From Burkholderia sp. USMB20 (GTDB taxonomy: Bacteria; Pseudomonadota; Gammaproteobacteria; Burkholderiales; Burkholderiaceae), in contig NZ_JTAN02000021.1 in assembly GCF_000949135.2 (NCBI RefSeq), positions 1,054,001 through 1,118,000 on the forward strand: a stretch of DNA of 64,000 bases, in the 5' to 3' direction. Shown one piece after another: positions 56,526-64,000 of this stretch (position 1 is the stretch's first letter; each line of letters begins with the position of its first letter). Under the pieces are notes generated by a model. The model worked only from the letters and a program-made list of their open reading frames with translations. It did not search any database and had not been told where the DNA came from. The position numbers were made by a program, and so were the translations under genes.

Positions 56526-56921
56526 TTACTCGGCTTCTTGCACGTTTTCCGTTTCGTCGACTTCCGGACGATCGAGCAGCTCGACCAGTGCCATCGGTGC
56601 GTTGTCACCGACGCGGAAGCCGAACTTCAGCACGCGCAGGTAGCCGCCCGGACGGTTCGCGAAACGCGGACCGAGCACGTCGAACAGCTTCGCCACCGAG
56701 TCACGATCGCGCAGGCGGTTGAACGCCAGGCGACGGTTTGCCAGCGACGGCTTCTTGCCGAGCGTGATCAGCGGCTCGACGACTTTACGGAGTTCCTTCG
56801 CCTTCGGCAGCGTCGTCTTGATGACTTCGTGCTCGATCAGCGAGTTGGACATGTTACGGAGCATAGCCAGACGGTGGCTGCTCGTGCGGTTCAGTTTCCG
56901 CAGACCATGACGATGGCGCAT
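56526..56921 (-). CDS. rplQ: 50S ribosomal protein L17
   Basis: A 131-residue large-subunit protein. The [24 protein letters not shown] start and the [16 protein letters not shown] block are family-typical. It ends in an acidic tail ([14 protein letters not shown]). It is the last gene of the alpha operon, separated from rpoA by a strong hairpin and followed by a terminator. Confidence 0.98.
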   Translation of the reverse strand: MRHRHGLRKLNRTSSHRLAMLRNMSNSLIEHEVIKTTLPKAKELRKVVEPLITLGKKPSLANRRLAFNRLRDRDSVAKLFDVLGPRFANRPGGYLRVLKFGFRVGDNAPMALVELLDRPEVDETENVQEAE

Positions 56922-56992
56922 TTCAGTTTCCTTGATTCAAAGTTTTGATCCAGCTCTTCTATCGCACCTCTGGGGTGCACGGGCCGGTAGAG

Positions 56993-57033
56993 AAAAAAGC
57001 AAGATGCGGATTTTAAAGGAAAATCCGCATCTT
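56993..57033 (-). terminator. Intrinsic terminator/attenuator between rpoA and rplQ
   Basis: AAGATGCGGATTTT and AAAATCCGCATCTT form a perfect 14-bp stem with a five-base loop, and TTGCTTTTTTC follows on the minus strand. It would end part of the rpoA transcripts before rplQ. Confidence 0.85.
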
Positions 57034-57068
57034 TGCCAACTACTGCTACAGCCGGGCTACAACCGGGC

Positions 57069-58046
57069 TTACTTGTCGAGACCAGCCGGCGGCCAGTTTT
57101 CGAGCTTCATGCCCAGCGTGAGACCGCGCGAAGCGAGCACTTCCTTGATCTCGTTGAGCGACTTGCGACCGAGGTTCGGCGTCTTCAGCAGCTCGTTTTC
57201 CGTGCGCTGGATCAGGTCGCCGATGTAGTAGATGTTCTCGGCCTTCAGGCAGTTCGCCGAACGAACCGTCAGCTCGAGATCGTCCACCGGACGCAGCAGG
57301 ATCGGATCGATCTGCGGTGCGCGCGACGGTGCTTCGGCAGCCGTTTCCGTGCCTTCCAGCGCCGCGAACACGGACAGCTGGTCGACCAGGATGCGGGCCG
57401 ATTGACGGATCGCCTCTTCCGGGGTGATCACGCCGCTCGTCTCGATGTTCATCACGAGCTTGTCGAGGTCGGTACGCTGCTCGACACGTGCGCTTTCAAC
57501 GGCGTAGCTCACGCGGCGAACCGGCGAGAACGATGCGTCGAGGACGATGCGGCCGATGATCTTGGCCGTGTCTTCGCCGTAGCGACGGACGTTGCCGGGC
57601 ACATAGCCGCGACCCTTTTCGATCTTGATCTGAACGTCGAGCTTGCCGCCCTTCGACAGGTGTGCGATCACGTGATTCGGGTTGATGACTTCGCAATCGT
57701 GCGCCAGCTCGATATCGCCGGCCGTGACGACGCCTTCGCCTTCCTTGCGCAGGGTCACCGTCACTTCGTCACGGTTGTGCAGCTTGAACACCACACCCTT
57801 CAGGTTCAGCAGCAGGTTGACGACGTCCTCTTGCACGCCGTCAAGCGTCGAATACTCGTGCACCACGCCAGCGATCGTGACTTCGGTCGGCGCGTAGCCA
57901 ACCATCGACGACAGCAGCACGCGGCGAAGCGCATTGCCCAAGGTGTGGCCGTAACCGCGTTCGAACGGTTCCATGACCACCCTCGCGTGGTTCTCGCCCA
58001 GCGATTCCACGGCGATGATCTTGGGTTTCAGCAAACTGGTTTGCAT
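57069..58046 (-). CDS. rpoA: DNA-directed RNA polymerase alpha subunit
   Basis: A 325-residue polymerase subunit. The N-terminal assembly domain begins [49 protein letters not shown] flexible linker ([12 protein letters not shown]) leads to the C-terminal domain ([55 protein letters not shown]) that contacts UP elements and activators. It is the fourth gene of the alpha operon in the usual order after rpsD. Confidence 0.98.
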
Positions 58047-58065
58047 GGGCTTTCCTTTTCAATAC

Positions 58066-58160
58066 CCTCGGCTCGTTACACCGATAAGGCTGACCGGTAA
58101 CAACCAGAAAATAAACAGCCGAGGCCCCTCCTTGCATAACGCAATCGGGGTACCTCGGCC
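58066..58160. repeat. Three GCCGAGG/CCTCGGC elements in the rpsD-rpoA spacer
   Basis: CCTCGGCT (58066-58073), AGCCGAGG (58117-58124) and CCTCGGCC (58153-58160) can form two mutually exclusive hairpins in the 124-bp spacer. A regulatory RNA role is possible but unproven. Confidence 0.5.
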
Positions 58161-58170
58161 GTCAATCGGA

Positions 58171-58794
58171 TTAACGCGAATACAATTCGACGATCAGGCT
58201 TTCGTTGATGTCGCCTGCGATTTCAGCGCGTTCCGGCATTTGCTTGAACGTGCCTTCGAACTTCTTCGCATCGACTGCAACCCAGCTCGGCATGCCGCCT
58301 TGCTCGGCCAGCGACAGCGCTTCGACGATACGCGCCTGCTTCTTCGCCTTTTCGCGGATCGCGACGACGTCACCCGCCTTCACTTGCTGCGACGGCACGT
58401 TCGCGACGACGCCGTTCACCGTGATCGACTTGTGGCTCACCAGCTGACGCGCTTCAGCGCGGGTCGAGCCGAAACCCATGCGATACACGACGTTGTCGAG
58501 ACGCGACTCGAGCAGTTGCAGCAGGTTTTCACCCGTGTTGCCCTTGCGGCGGTCGGCTTCAGCGAAGTAGCGGCGGAACTGACGCTCCAGCACGCCGTAA
58601 ATACGCTTGACCTTCTGCTTTTCGCGCAGCTGCGTACCATAGTCGGACGTACGTGCGCCCGAGGTACGGCCGTGCTGACCCGGCTTGCTGTCGAGCTTGC
58701 ACTTGTCGGCGAGCGAGCGGCGCGCGCTCTTCAGGAACAGGTCGGTGCCTTCACGGCGGGACAGCTTGGCCTTAGGGCCGATATAACGTGCCAC
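58171..58794 (-). CDS. rpsD: 30S ribosomal protein S4
   Basis: A 207-residue small-subunit primary binding protein, and in many bacteria the repressor of the alpha operon. It has the N-terminal [31 protein letters not shown] and S4 domain [31 protein letters not shown] blocks. GTG 58794 was chosen, with AAGGA seven bases upstream and exact family length; an in-frame ATG at 58812 would add six non-conserved residues. Confidence 0.97.
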
Positions 58795-58879
58795 TTTGCA
58801 TTCCTTTATCAATCAGTCACGCGGACCGGAATCCGCGCTAGTTCGCGCCCTTTGGGGCGAACGGTGGGCTTAGTCAATC

Positions 58880-58917
58880 AAAAAAGCAACGCCCGTCGAC
58901 GCTACGCGGCGACAGGC
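58880..58917 (-). terminator. Terminator-like hairpin between rpsK and rpsD
   Basis: On the minus strand GCCTGTCG pairs with CGACGGGC (one G-T), followed by GTTGCTTTTTTG. It may attenuate transcription within the operon. Confidence 0.5.
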
Positions 58918-58950
58918 AAATGCGCCAGCACGAACGTGCCAGCAGCATTC

Positions 58951-59352
58951 TTAGATACGACGGCGCTTCGGCGGACGGCAGCCGTTGTGCGGAATCGGGG
59001 TGACGTCCGAAATCGCGGTGATCTTGATGCCGAGGCCATGCAGTGCACGCACTGCCGACTCACGACCCGGGCCCGGGCCCTTGATCCGCACTTCCAGATT
59101 CTTCACGCCATATTCCATCGCCACGCGACCGGCCGACTCAGCAGCAACCTGAGCAGCGAACGGCGTCGACTTGCGCGAGCCCTTGAAGCCCTGGCCGCCC
59201 GACGTCGCCCATGCCAGTGCATTGCCCTGGCGATCGGTGATCGTGATGATCGTGTTGTTGAACGACGCGTGAACGTGAACCACGCCTTCAGCGACGTTCT
59301 TCTTAACCTTCTTGCGAACGCGTTGCGCCGCGGTGTTCGAAGCCTTAGCCAT
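58951..59352 (-). CDS. rpsK: 30S ribosomal protein S11
   Basis: A 133-residue small-subunit platform protein. The conserved [26 protein letters not shown] block, the [13 protein letters not shown] block and the C-terminal [12 protein letters not shown] are all present. It lies between rpsM and rpsD in the canonical alpha operon order. Confidence 0.98.
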
Positions 59353-59380
59353 TACGTTTTCCTGTAACTGTCAGTTCCGC

Positions 59381-59746
59381 TTACTTCTTCAGCGCTTGCG
59401 CTGCACGACGCGGACCCTTGCGGGTACGTGCGTTCGTACGCGTACGCTGACCGCGCATCGGCAGGCCCTTGCGATGACGAACGCCACGGTAGCAACCGAG
59501 GTCCATCAGGCGCTTGATGTTCATCGTCACTTCACGGCGCAGATCGCCTTCGACGATGAACTTGCCCACTTCTTCACGCAGCTTTTCGAGGTCTGCGTCG
59601 GTCAGGTCCTTGACCTTCTTCGAGAATTCCACGCCAGCTGCCGTGCAGATGCTGCGCGAGCGCGTGCGGCCGATACCGAAGATTGCCGTCAGGCCGATCT
59701 CGGTATGCTGGTGATTCGGGATGTTAACCCCTGCGATACGAGCCAT
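59381..59746 (-). CDS. rpsM: 30S ribosomal protein S13
   Basis: A 121-residue head protein contacting P-site tRNA and the 50S subunit. [57 protein letters not shown] and the basic C-terminal tail are family-typical. It follows rpmJ. Confidence 0.98.
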   Translation of the reverse strand: MARIAGVNIPNHQHTEIGLTAIFGIGRTRSRSICTAAGVEFSKKVKDLTDADLEKLREEVGKFIVEGDLRREVTMNIKRLMDLGCYRGVRHRKGLPMRGQRTRTNARTRKGPRRAAQALKK

Positions 59747-59784
59747 TGTTTTTCCTCAAACAAAAAGCGCAAACAAACGCGCGG

Positions 59785-59901
59785 TCAGCCTTGGCGCTGC
59801 TTGTGGCGCGGATCCGAGCTGCAGATCACGCGAACGACGCCTTTGCGCTTGATGATCTTGCAATTGCGGCAAATGCGCTTAACCGATGCCATCACTTTCA
59901 T
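59785..59901 (-). CDS. rpmJ: 50S ribosomal protein L36
   Basis: A 38-residue protein, [20 protein letters not shown] followed by [18 protein letters not shown]. The zinc ligands C11, C14, C27 and H33 are retained, so it is the zinc-binding (C+) form of L36. It was located by reading the infA-rpsM gap, as it is short. Confidence 0.96.
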
Positions 59902-59921
59902 GATAATACCCTTTTTTCAAA

Positions 59922-60140
59922 TCACTTCGCCCGGAACACGATCCGCGCACGAGACAGATCGTAAGGCGTCAATTCAACCGTCACCTTGTCGCCCGGCAGG
60001 ATGCGGATGTAGTGCATCCGCATCTTCCCGGAGATATGCCCCAACACGACATGGCCGTTTTCCAGCTTCACGCGGAAGGTCGCATTCGGGAGGTTTTCGA
60101 TCACCTCACCTTGCATCTGGATTACATCGTCTTTGGCCAT
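59922..60140 (-). CDS. infA: Translation initiation factor IF-1
   Basis: A 72-residue OB-fold initiation factor ([61 protein letters not shown] block, basic end ARIVFRAK). It lies between secY and rpmJ, the usual position. Beta-proteobacteria often carry a second infA elsewhere. Confidence 0.97.
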   Translation of the reverse strand: MAKDDVIQMQGEVIENLPNATFRVKLENGHVVLGHISGKMRMHYIRILPGDKVTVELTPYDLSRARIVFRAK

Positions 60141-60149
60141 AGTCCTTGA

Positions 60150-61499
60150 TTAACGCATTGGGATGTTGCCGCCCTTGAAGTTTGCCTTCTTGAGCAGCGA
60201 CTCATACTGTTGCGACATAACGTACGACTGCACCTGCGCCATGAAGTCCATCGTGACGACGACAATGATCAGCAGCGACGTTCCACCAAAATAAAACGGC
60301 ACGTTCCAGCGCAGCACCAGGAATTCCGGCAGCAGACACACGAAGACGATGTAGATCGCACCGGCCAGCGTCAGACGCGTGAGGATGCGGTCGATATATC
60401 GTGCGGTCTGGTCGCCCGGACGAATGCCCGGAACAAACGCGCCGCTCTTCTTCAGGTTGTCCGCGGTTTCCCTGCTGTTGAACACCAGTGCGGTGTAGAA
60501 GAAGCAGAAAAACACGATCGCCAGCGTGTACAGCAGCACATAGACCGGCTGGCCCGGCTTCAGCGCCTCCGCGACGTTATGCAACGTGTTGGAGATCCAG
60601 CTTCCCGACGGCTGACCCGTGCTGAACCAGCCGAGAATCGTGGCCGGGAACAGGATGATCGACGATGCGAAGATCGGCGGGATCACGCCCGACATGTTCA
60701 GCTTCAGCGGCAAGTGCGACGACTGGCCACCGTAGATCTTGTTGCCGACCTGGCGCTTCGCGTAGTTCACGAGGATCTTGCGCTGACCGCGTTCGATGAA
60801 CACGACCAGGTAAGTCACCGCGGCGATCAGAACGACGATGATGATCGCCGAAATGATGCTCATCGAACCCGTACGCACCAGCTCGAACAGCCCACCGACG
60901 GCATTCGGGAACCCTGCTGCGATCCCGCCGAAGATGATGATCGAGATGCCGTTGCCCAGACCACGCTCGGTGATCTGCTCACCCAGCCACATCAGGAACA
61001 TCGTGCCGGTAACCAGCGTCACGACCGTCGTCAGCCGGAACAGCATGCCGGGGTCGATCACGAGGCCCGGCTGGTTTTCCAGCGCAGCCGCGATACCGAA
61101 CGCCTGGAAGGTCGCGAGCACCACGGTGAAATACCGCGTGTACTGCGTGATCTTCCGTTGCCCTGCCTGCCCTTCCTTCTTCAGCGCCTCGAGTTGCGGC
61201 GAGACGATCGCCAGCAACTGCATGATGATCGACGCCGAGATGTACGGCATGATCCCCAGCGCAAAGATCGTGAAGCGGGAAAGCGCGCCACCCGAGAACA
61301 TGTTGAACATGCCCAGGATGCCGCCCGCCTGGCTCTGGAACAGCTTCGCCAGTTGATCCGGATCGATGCCCGGCACGGGGATGTGCGCGCCGATGCGATA
61401 GACGATCAGCGCCAGGAGCAGGAACATCGCTCGCCGACGCAGATCGCCGAATTTCGCCGTGCTTCGACCGGGTTTTGCAAGACTCGGGCTGTTAGCCAA
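60150..61499 (-). CDS. secY: Protein translocase subunit SecY
   Basis: A 449-residue central pore of the Sec translocon with ten membrane helices. Landmarks are [34 protein letters not shown]-type TM2/3 sequence, [20 protein letters not shown], the cytosolic loop [45 protein letters not shown] and the C-terminal [10 protein letters not shown]. The start is TTG 61499, with GGAG seven bases upstream, where many orthologues begin. It is encoded in the spc operon after rplO. Confidence 0.97.
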   Translation of the reverse strand: MANSPSLAKPGRSTAKFGDLRRRAMFLLLALIVYRIGAHIPVPGIDPDQLAKLFQSQAGGILGMFNMFSGGALSRFTIFALGIMPYISASIIMQLLAIVSPQLEALKKEGQAGQRKITQYTRYFTVVLATFQAFGIAAALENQPGLVIDPGMLFRLTTVVTLVTGTMFLMWLGEQITERGLGNGISIIIFGGIAAGFPNAVGGLFELVRTGSMSIISAIIIVVLIAAVTYLVVFIERGQRKILVNYAKRQVGNKIYGGQSSHLPLKLNMSGVIPPIFASSIILFPATILGWFSTGQPSGSWISNTLHNVAEALKPGQPVYVLLYTLAIVFFCFFYTALVFNSRETADNLKKSGAFVPGIRPGDQTARYIDRILTRLTLAGAIYIVFVCLLPEFLVLRWNVPFYFGGTSLLIIVVVTMDFMAQVQSYVMSQQYESLLKKANFKGGNIPMR

Positions 61500-61541
61500 G
61501 TACCTTCTCCGATGAATGCAAGTAACGACGCGCTACGCGTG

Positions 61542-61976
61542 TCACTCGGCGAACGAACCGCCAGCCGCTTCGATCGCAGCGCGCGCACCCTTGGTGGCGC
61601 CGAGACCCTTCACGACGATCTTGCGCTTCAGTTCGCCCGTCGCGATGATCTTTGCGCTCTTCGTCAGCTCGCCGACCAGGCCGGCTTGCTTCAGTGCGAG
61701 CAGATCGATTTCATCGACCGGCAGCTTCTCGAGGTCGCCCAGGCGCACTTCACCGACGAATTCCTTCGTCAGCGACGTGAAGCCGCGCTTCGGCAGACGA
61801 CGTTGCAGCGGCATCTGACCGCCTTCGAAACCGACTTTGTGGAAGCCGCCCGAACGCGATTTCTGACCCTTGTGACCACGGCCAGCCGTCTTGCCGAGGC
61901 CCGAACCGATGCCACGGCCGACACGACGCTTGGCGTGCTTTGCACCAGCGGCCGGCTTCAGGTTATTCAATTCCAT
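61542..61976 (-). CDS. rplO: 50S ribosomal protein L15
   Basis: A 144-residue large-subunit protein. It opens [44 protein letters not shown], the diagnostic Gly/Arg-rich extension, and ends with GAKATKGA-type sequence [28 protein letters not shown] precedes ATG 61976. Confidence 0.98.
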   Translation of the reverse strand: MELNNLKPAAGAKHAKRRVGRGIGSGLGKTAGRGHKGQKSRSGGFHKVGFEGGQMPLQRRLPKRGFTSLTKEFVGEVRLGDLEKLPVDEIDLLALKQAGLVGELTKSAKIIATGELKRKIVVKGLGATKGARAAIEAAGGSFAE

Positions 61977-62002
61977 ATCAACTCCTTGATCCGTAGGGCC
62001 GC

Positions 62003-62185
62003 TTACGCGATGACCTTAACGAGGTACGAGACCTTGTTGATCATGCCGCGGACCGCCGGCGTATCCTGCAGCTCGCTAACCGAGTTGAGTCGGCGCAGGC
62101 CCAGGCCACGCACGGTCGCACGGTGCGATTCGCGGGTCCCGATCAGGCTCTTGACGAGCTGAACCTTGACAGTTTTTTCAGACAT
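62003..62185 (-). CDS. rpmD: 50S ribosomal protein L30
   Basis: A 60-residue protein ([20 protein letters not shown], later [30 protein letters not shown]). ATG 62185 is used in place of an ATG three codons upstream because it gives the family start and length. Confidence 0.97.
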
Positions 62186-62200
62186 GGTGACCACCCGGGC

Positions 62201-62719
62201 TTAGCCCAAAATATCTTCGACGGACTTGCCGCGCTTCGCCGCGATGTCTGCCGGGGTCGACTGCTTGCGCAGACCGTCCAGCGTGGCGCGAACGAGGTTG
62301 TACGGGTTCGTCGAACCGTGGCTCTTCGCCACGACGTTCTGAACGCCCATCACGTCGAACACTGCGCGCATCGGGCCGCCGGCGATCACGCCCGTACCTG
62401 CCTTCGCCGGAGCGAGGAGGACAGCGGATGCGCCATGCTTGCCGTGCACTTCGTGCTGCAGCGTGCCGTTCTTGAGCGGCACCTTGAACATGTTGCGGCG
62501 AGCTTGTTCCATTGCCTTCTGGACAGCGACCGGCACTTCCTTCGCCTTGCCCTTGCCCATACCGATGCGGCCATCACCGTCGCCAACCACGGTCAGTGCG
62601 GCGAAGCCGAGAATACGGCCACCCTTCACGACCTTGGTCACGCGATTGACCGAAATCATCTTTTCGCGAAGGCCGTCGTCGCGCTCGTCAGCCTGAACTT
62701 TCGCTTGCATCTTTGCCAT
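62201..62719 (-). CDS. rpsE: 30S ribosomal protein S5
   Basis: A 172-residue protein important for decoding accuracy. The S5 signature region [44 protein letters not shown] and the C-terminal fold ([26 protein letters not shown]) are intact. Confidence 0.98.
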   Translation of the reverse strand: MAKMQAKVQADERDDGLREKMISVNRVTKVVKGGRILGFAALTVVGDGDGRIGMGKGKAKEVPVAVQKAMEQARRNMFKVPLKNGTLQHEVHGKHGASAVLLAPAKAGTGVIAGGPMRAVFDVMGVQNVVAKSHGSTNPYNLVRATLDGLRKQSTPADIAAKRGKSVEDILG

Positions 62720-62733
62720 GACGAATTCCTTCC

Positions 62734-63099
62734 TTAGAACTTGAGCCCAGCTTCGCGAGCTGCCTCAGCCAGCGCCTTGACGCGGCCGTGGTAGCGGAAG
62801 CCCGAGCGGTCGAAGGCGACGGATTCGATGCCGGCAGCCTTTGCCTTCTCGGCAATACGCTTGCCGATCAGCGTCGCGGCATTAACGTTGCCGCCCTTGC
62901 CCGACTTGTCGGCCAGTTCAGCGCGCACTTCTGCTTCGAGCGTCGACGCGCTGGCGAGCACCTTGGTGCCGCAGGGCGAGAACACTTGAGCGTAGATGTG
63001 CGTGTTCGTGCGATGCACGGCGAGACGCGCGACCTGCAGCTCAGCGATCTTGATACGCGTCTGGCGAGCGCGGCGCAGGCGAGATTGAGTCTTATCCAT
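62734..63099 (-). CDS. rplR: 50S ribosomal protein L18
   Basis: A 121-residue 5S rRNA-binding protein. The basic N-terminus [18 protein letters not shown], the [12 protein letters not shown] block and the C-terminal [29 protein letters not shown] are family-typical. Confidence 0.98.
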
Positions 63100-63111
63100 G
63101 ATTGCGCACCC

Positions 63112-63642
63112 TTACTTCTTCTTCGTTTCTTTGAGGATCACAACCTCGTCGGAATAGCGCACGCCCTTGCCCTTGTACGGCTCCGGCGGACGGTAACCGC
63201 GGACTTCCGCAGCCACTTGACCGACTTGTTGCTTGTTGATCCCCTTGATCACGATTTCGGTTTGCGTCGGGGTTTCAGCCTTGACGCCTTCCGGCATCTG
63301 GTGCACCACCGGGTGCGAGAAACCCAGCGACAGGTTCAGCTTGTCGCCTTGCGCTTGCGCACGATAACCGACGCCAACCAGCGTCAGCTTGCGCTCGAAA
63401 CCCTTGGTCACGCCGTGCACGGCATTCGCGATGATCGCGCGCATCGTGCCCGACAGTGCGTTTGCTTCGCGGCTTTCGTCGACCGGCGACAGATTCAGCG
63501 TGCCGTCGTTGTTCGCCACGTTCACGAGCGGATTGATCGCTTGCGTGATGGTGCCCAGCGGGCCCTTGACGGTGATCGCACCGTCGGCCAGCTTGACTTC
63601 CGCGCCTTGCAGCGCGATCGGGCTCTTACCTACTCGAGACAT
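63112..63642 (-). CDS. rplF: 50S ribosomal protein L6
   Basis: A 176-residue large-subunit protein with two homologous domains. [37 protein letters not shown] and the C-terminal [25 protein letters not shown] are conserved. Confidence 0.98.
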   Translation of the reverse strand: MSRVGKSPIALQGAEVKLADGAITVKGPLGTITQAINPLVNVANNDGTLNLSPVDESREANALSGTMRAIIANAVHGVTKGFERKLTLVGVGYRAQAQGDKLNLSLGFSHPVVHQMPEGVKAETPTQTEIVIKGINKQQVGQVAAEVRGYRPPEPYKGKGVRYSDEVVILKETKKK

Positions 63643-63660
63643 GTTTCTCTCTCCTCGGCT

Positions 63661-64000
63661 TTAAGCAACGTAGCAGATGACTTCGCCGCCGACGCCGGTA
63701 GCGCGCGCCTTGCGGTCGGTCATCACGCCCTTCGGCGTCGACACGATTGCCACACCCAGGCCGTTCATGACCTGCGGAATGTCGTTACGGCCGCGGTACA
63801 CGCGCAGACCAGGCTTCGACACGCGCTCGAGGCGTTCGATGACCGGGCGACCTGCGTAGTACTTCAGCGCGATATTCAGTTCGGACTTCGCACCTTCCGC
63901 CTTGACGGCGAAATCGTCGATATAACCTTCGTCCTTCAGGACTTGCGCGATTGCAACCTTGACCTTCGACGAGGGCATCGCGACCGATACCTTCTCGACC
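63661..64000 (-). CDS. rpsH: 30S ribosomal protein S8 (5' end beyond the window)
   Basis: The C-terminal ~112 residues of S8 are present: [30 protein letters not shown], then [55 protein letters not shown]. The start codon and the first ~19 residues lie outside the window on the right, so the gene is cut by the window boundary, not truncated in the genome. Confidence 0.97.
   Translation of the reverse strand, partial: VEKVSVAMPSSKVKVAIAQVLKDEGYIDDFAVKAEGAKSELNIALKYYAGRPVIERLERVSKPGLRVYRGRNDIPQVMNGLGVAIVSTPKGVMTDRKARATGVGGEVICYVA

Overview
The window is high-GC (roughly two thirds G+C, with Arg/Ala-rich shadow frames on the opposite strand of almost every gene) and has the gene content of a beta-proteobacterium of the genus Burkholderia, most likely the B. 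cepacia complex. Pointers are the S10/spc/alpha ribosomal block ending in rpoA-rplQ, the resB-ccsB-cytochrome c4-engB-hemB neighbourhood, an anti-hemB-type small RNA (a class described only from Burkholderia), and the recC-recB-recD order without ptrA. All assignments come from reading the sequence and from knowledge of the families; no database search was run.

Layout. 1-6.6 kb: an exported MXKDX-repeat protein, a TPP riboswitch with thiC, two small lipoproteins, an EamA-type transporter and an EAL-domain phosphodiesterase. 6.7-16.4 kb (minus strand): a tightly overlapping recC-recB-recD-arfB operon. 16.6-24.7 kb: a FUSC-family membrane protein, an AAT-family permease behind a HutC-like operator, a 100-bp hexanucleotide repeat beside a 53-codon membrane-protein gene, and a ferric-iron ABC transporter (SBP, fused permease, ATPase) with a Fur-box-like site. 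24.8-28 kb: an Lrp-type regulator, an NAD(P)-binding oxidoreductase, an Rrf2-type regulator and two small envelope proteins. 28-31.4 kb: an Amt ammonium channel behind a sigma-54 promoter, and a Tat-dependent PhoX-type phosphatase.

31.6-46.8 kb is the most unusual region. Eleven minus-strand genes encode a type II secretion / type IV pilus-like machine: GspG, GspF, GspE, PilM-, PilN-, PilO- and PilP-like inner-membrane proteins, a lipoprotein secretin with an N-terminal TPR-like region, and three further pseudopilins. Next to it lie two paralogous NarL/LuxR-type response regulators, a soluble PAS histidine kinase, a SCO/SenC copper-type protein and an exported lytic transglycosylase. The PhoX phosphatase gene converges on the distal end of the cluster. 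I infer a dedicated secretion or pilus system with its own two-component control; the secreted substrate is unknown. The last ~0.4 kb of the secretin gene reads as if broken by several frameshifts, which looks like sequence error or a decayed tail.

47-56.3 kb: a small membrane protein, ccsB-resB (cytochrome c synthase), cytochrome c4, engB, an anti-hemB-type RNA, hemB, dsbD and cutA, together covering cytochrome c maturation, thiol transfer and heme synthesis. 56.5-64 kb (minus strand): the 3' part of the spc operon and the alpha operon in canonical order, rpsH (cut by the window end)-rplF-rplR-rpsE-rpmD-rplO-secY-infA-rpmJ-rpsM-rpsK-rpsD-rpoA-rplQ, with terminator-like hairpins between rpsK and rpsD, between rpoA and rplQ, and after rplQ.

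No tRNA, rRNA, insertion sequence, integrase, CRISPR array or replication origin was seen.
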